Origin: Bacteroidales bacterium
GTDB taxonomy: Bacteria; Bacteroidota; Bacteroidia; Bacteroidales; UBA932
Assembly (NCBI GenBank): GCA_013335275.1
Contig: JAAXVX010000081.1
Coordinates: 1 to 6,223, forward strand
Direction: 5' to 3'
DNA length: 6,223 bases
The position numbers and the translations under genes were made by a program. The notes beneath the pieces were generated by a model. The model was not told where the DNA came from and searched no databases. It was given only the letters and a program-made list of their open reading frames with translations. Shown here in pieces: positions 5,390 through 6,223 of the stretch; the first letter of the stretch is position 1, and each line of letters starts with the position of its first letter.

Positions 5390-5857
5390 TTAAAAACATC
5401 GGAATAATTGCTGTATTGCGATTAGCAATAGATCCTCTTCAATTAATGTAAAAAGGAACAGCGCAACCGCGGGGACGTAGGTGAAAATGGTAAGTAAAGA
5501 TTCATTTCCTCTCTTCCCGATAGACAAGTTATCGGTCAAGAATCCATAAAGGAGAGCAGTCAGGTTGAAAGCAGCGTGGCTGGATGCGCAGGGGGAACTT
5601 TGATTCAGAAACGGAATAGCACTCCAGCCGTTTGCGAAGTATGTCGAGCATTGTTTCAGTTCCCGTTGCATGGCAGAGATGCAGGTTTCCATGCGTTTAT
5701 GCTGATAGACCGGACGCATCCGTTCAAGATCGTCTTTGTCAATGGAGGCGAGTTCGTACTCATTGATGCGCATTCCTTCAGTCAGACTCCTGATGCCCGG
5801 ATAATCCGTCTTGCGCAGGCAGAAAATCTCGTATTGAACCTGCGGGTCAGTGTGCCG
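5390..5857 (-). pseudogene. Unidentified gene, 5'-truncated
   Basis: The minus frame is open from a TGA at 5860-5858 to TAA at 5392-5390. The convincing protein part is QYEIFCLRKTDYPGIRSLTE, then GMRINEYELASIDKDDLERM and RPVYQHKRMETCISAMQREL, with codons of normal GC-leaning type. The first ATG in frame (5773) has GAAGGA abutting it, and similarity-looking sequence continues upstream of it. The true start has therefore probably been lost, and 5773 is at best an internal start. The end changes character into hydrophobic segments (FNLTALLYGFLTD, and TIFTYVPAVALFLFTLI), then IQQLFRCF. These could be membrane helices or an off-frame tail. I cannot name a family. It lies back to back with the mazE-like gene, its broken 5' end about 60 bases from that gene's palindrome. 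The opposite-strand frame from 5576 to 5905 is its shadow. Confidence 0.5.
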
Positions 5858-5901
5858 TCACGACGGGGAGGAATGGAGATTCCAGAGTATGACTTGGAAC
5901 T

Positions 5902-5931
5902 TTGACTCGGGTTCGTTACGTTACATGTAAC
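5902..5931 (+). promoter_or_regulatory. Probable mazE promoter region with 12-base palindromic operator
   Basis: GTTACATGTAAC (5920-5931) is a perfect palindrome 28 bases before the mazE start. TTGACT (5902-5907) is a fair -35, and with 17-base spacing the -10 (ATGTAA, 5925-5930, poor match) falls inside the palindrome. Antitoxins of this kind commonly repress their own promoter by binding such inverted repeats, so the palindrome is a natural operator candidate. Binding is inferred. Confidence 0.45.
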
Positions 5932-5959
5932 AAAGTGGGTAAAAAAATGGAGATCATGC

Positions 5960-6169
5960 ATGAAGGTTGTTACTGAAAGAGTAAAGCGGTACAGAGACAA
6001 GCTTCGGGAGCGCGGGTTGAGACCTGTACAGATATGGGTGGCAGATACGCGACGCCCGGGATTCGAACTGGAGTGTCGCCGTCAATCGGCGTTGCTCAAG
6101 TCGGATGCTCATGAAAAGGAGGTGCTTGAATTCCTTGAGCGGGCAGCAGATCGGGAAGGTTTGCCGTAA
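5960..6169 (+). CDS. MazE-like antitoxin (DUF3018), 3' end altered
   Basis: The protein reads VKRYRDKLRERGLRPVQIWV, then ADTRRPGF, CRRQSALLKSDAHEKEVLEF and LERAADREG. This is the DUF3018 antitoxin family, whose members pair with MazF-type mRNA-cutting toxins. They combine a short DNA-binding N-terminus with a C-terminal toxin-binding tail. Nearly the full usual length of about 70 residues is present. The start at 5960 has GGAG at 5949-5952 with seven bases between. The palindrome upstream suggests autoregulation. The normal family end is an EGW-type tail whose stop overlaps the mazF start. Here the frame leaves the family after EGL and ends LP with TAA at 6167-6169. Those last codons are the reverse complement of mazF codons (GDYGKP), not a natural tail. 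No mazF follows on this strand, so this copy is an orphan antitoxin. Loss of two or three tail residues may leave DNA binding intact. Confidence 0.85.
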   Translation: MKVVTERVKRYRDKLRERGLRPVQIWVADTRRPGFELECRRQSALLKSDAHEKEVLEFLERAADREGLP

Positions 6170-6210
6170 TCCCCCTGCAAGGCGATCGTTACTACCAATC
6201 CACGTTTCAT
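6109..6210 (-). pseudogene. mazF-like toxin, first 18 codons only, then off-frame into inverted mazE
   Basis: On the minus strand ATG 6210-6208 opens MKRGLVVTIALQGDYGKP, the start of the MazF/PemK mRNA interferase family (typical MKRGDLVTxALQGDYGKPRP). The family match ends at the Pro codon 6159-6157. The next codons (SRSAARSRNSSTSFS, stop at 6111-6109) are simply the antisense of the + strand mazE. The toxin is therefore reduced to its first strand and loop and cannot be active. Its ATG overlaps the stop of the gene upstream as ATGA, the usual translational coupling of these pairs. Confidence 0.8.
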
Positions 6211-6223
6211 GCGTCCCAACCTT
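6207..6223 (-). CDS. Last codons of a second mazE-like gene, entering from the right edge
   Basis: The minus strand reads GGT TGG GAC GCA TGA (6221-6207), giving GWDA and a stop, with AA before it that would complete Glu (GAA). EGWDA is the typical C-terminus of DUF3018 antitoxins, and its TGA overlaps the mazF ATG. The rest of this copy lies beyond the window and would face the + strand copy tail to tail. Confidence 0.6.

Noticed and set aside
5576..5905. Plus-strand frame of 109 residues ending just before the mazE promoter
   Set aside because: GTG start without ribosome site; the opposite strand has the more protein-like composition, so this is its shadow, although neither could be matched to a family.
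5782..6000. Minus-strand frame of 72 residues
   Set aside because: It crosses the mazE promoter and start antisense and lacks a ribosome site.
1..6223. CRISPR array, tRNA or rRNA genes
   Set aside because: No regularly spaced direct repeats, no cloverleaf and no rRNA signature were seen on either strand.

Overview
The window looks like an accessory, gene-debris-rich stretch of a bacterial chromosome. The right half has mixed base composition. The left half holds three AT-rich genes without Shine-Dalgarno sequences, which resembles Bacteroidota DNA. My best guess for the host is a green sulfur bacterium (Chlorobi: Chlorobium or Prosthecochloris type) that has acquired Bacteroidota-like cargo. 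This rests on recombinase style, codon use and the IS30, RecD and MazE-like content. It is inference, because no ribosomal or photosynthesis gene is present to fix it.

Layout. 1-85 is the 3' tail of an unidentified gene. 140-279 is the C-terminal remnant of a tyrosine recombinase, with its Tyr nucleophile present but a one-base frameshift near the end. From 277 to about 3890 there is an array that reads like integron gene cassettes: three imperfect long hairpins with outer TAAC/GTTA boxes and inner second boxes (277-380, 1490-1619, 2658-2739) sit just after the recombinase remnant and just after the first two genes. The cargo genes, all on the + strand, are a DUF4365 nuclease-like protein (419-1477), an unrecognised protein with a HEPN-like helical core (1631-2650), and a protein with an RX4H HEPN ribonuclease motif (3079-3888). 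These domain types recur in anti-phage and toxin systems, so the array is a candidate defence-cassette island.

From 3926 onward the window is a patchwork of broken genes. There is an IS30-family transposase C-terminus (minus strand, 3926-4117), about 350 bases of unassigned sequence, and a recD C-terminal fragment with a +1 frameshift (4465-4897). These are followed by a small 46-residue single-pass membrane protein with an excellent ribosome binding site and a plausible promoter (minus, 4969-5109), and a 5'-truncated unidentified gene (minus, 5390-5857).

The right end holds a mazE-like (DUF3018) antitoxin gene (5960-6169) behind a perfect 12-base palindrome. It collides tail to tail with a second, inverted mazE/mazF copy entering from the right edge: the last codons of mazE and the first 18 codons of mazF, with the usual ATGA overlap. 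The two meet at a sharp junction near 6157-6162, so the + strand mazE has lost its native end and the minus strand mazF is cut after 18 codons. This looks like a foldback inversion.
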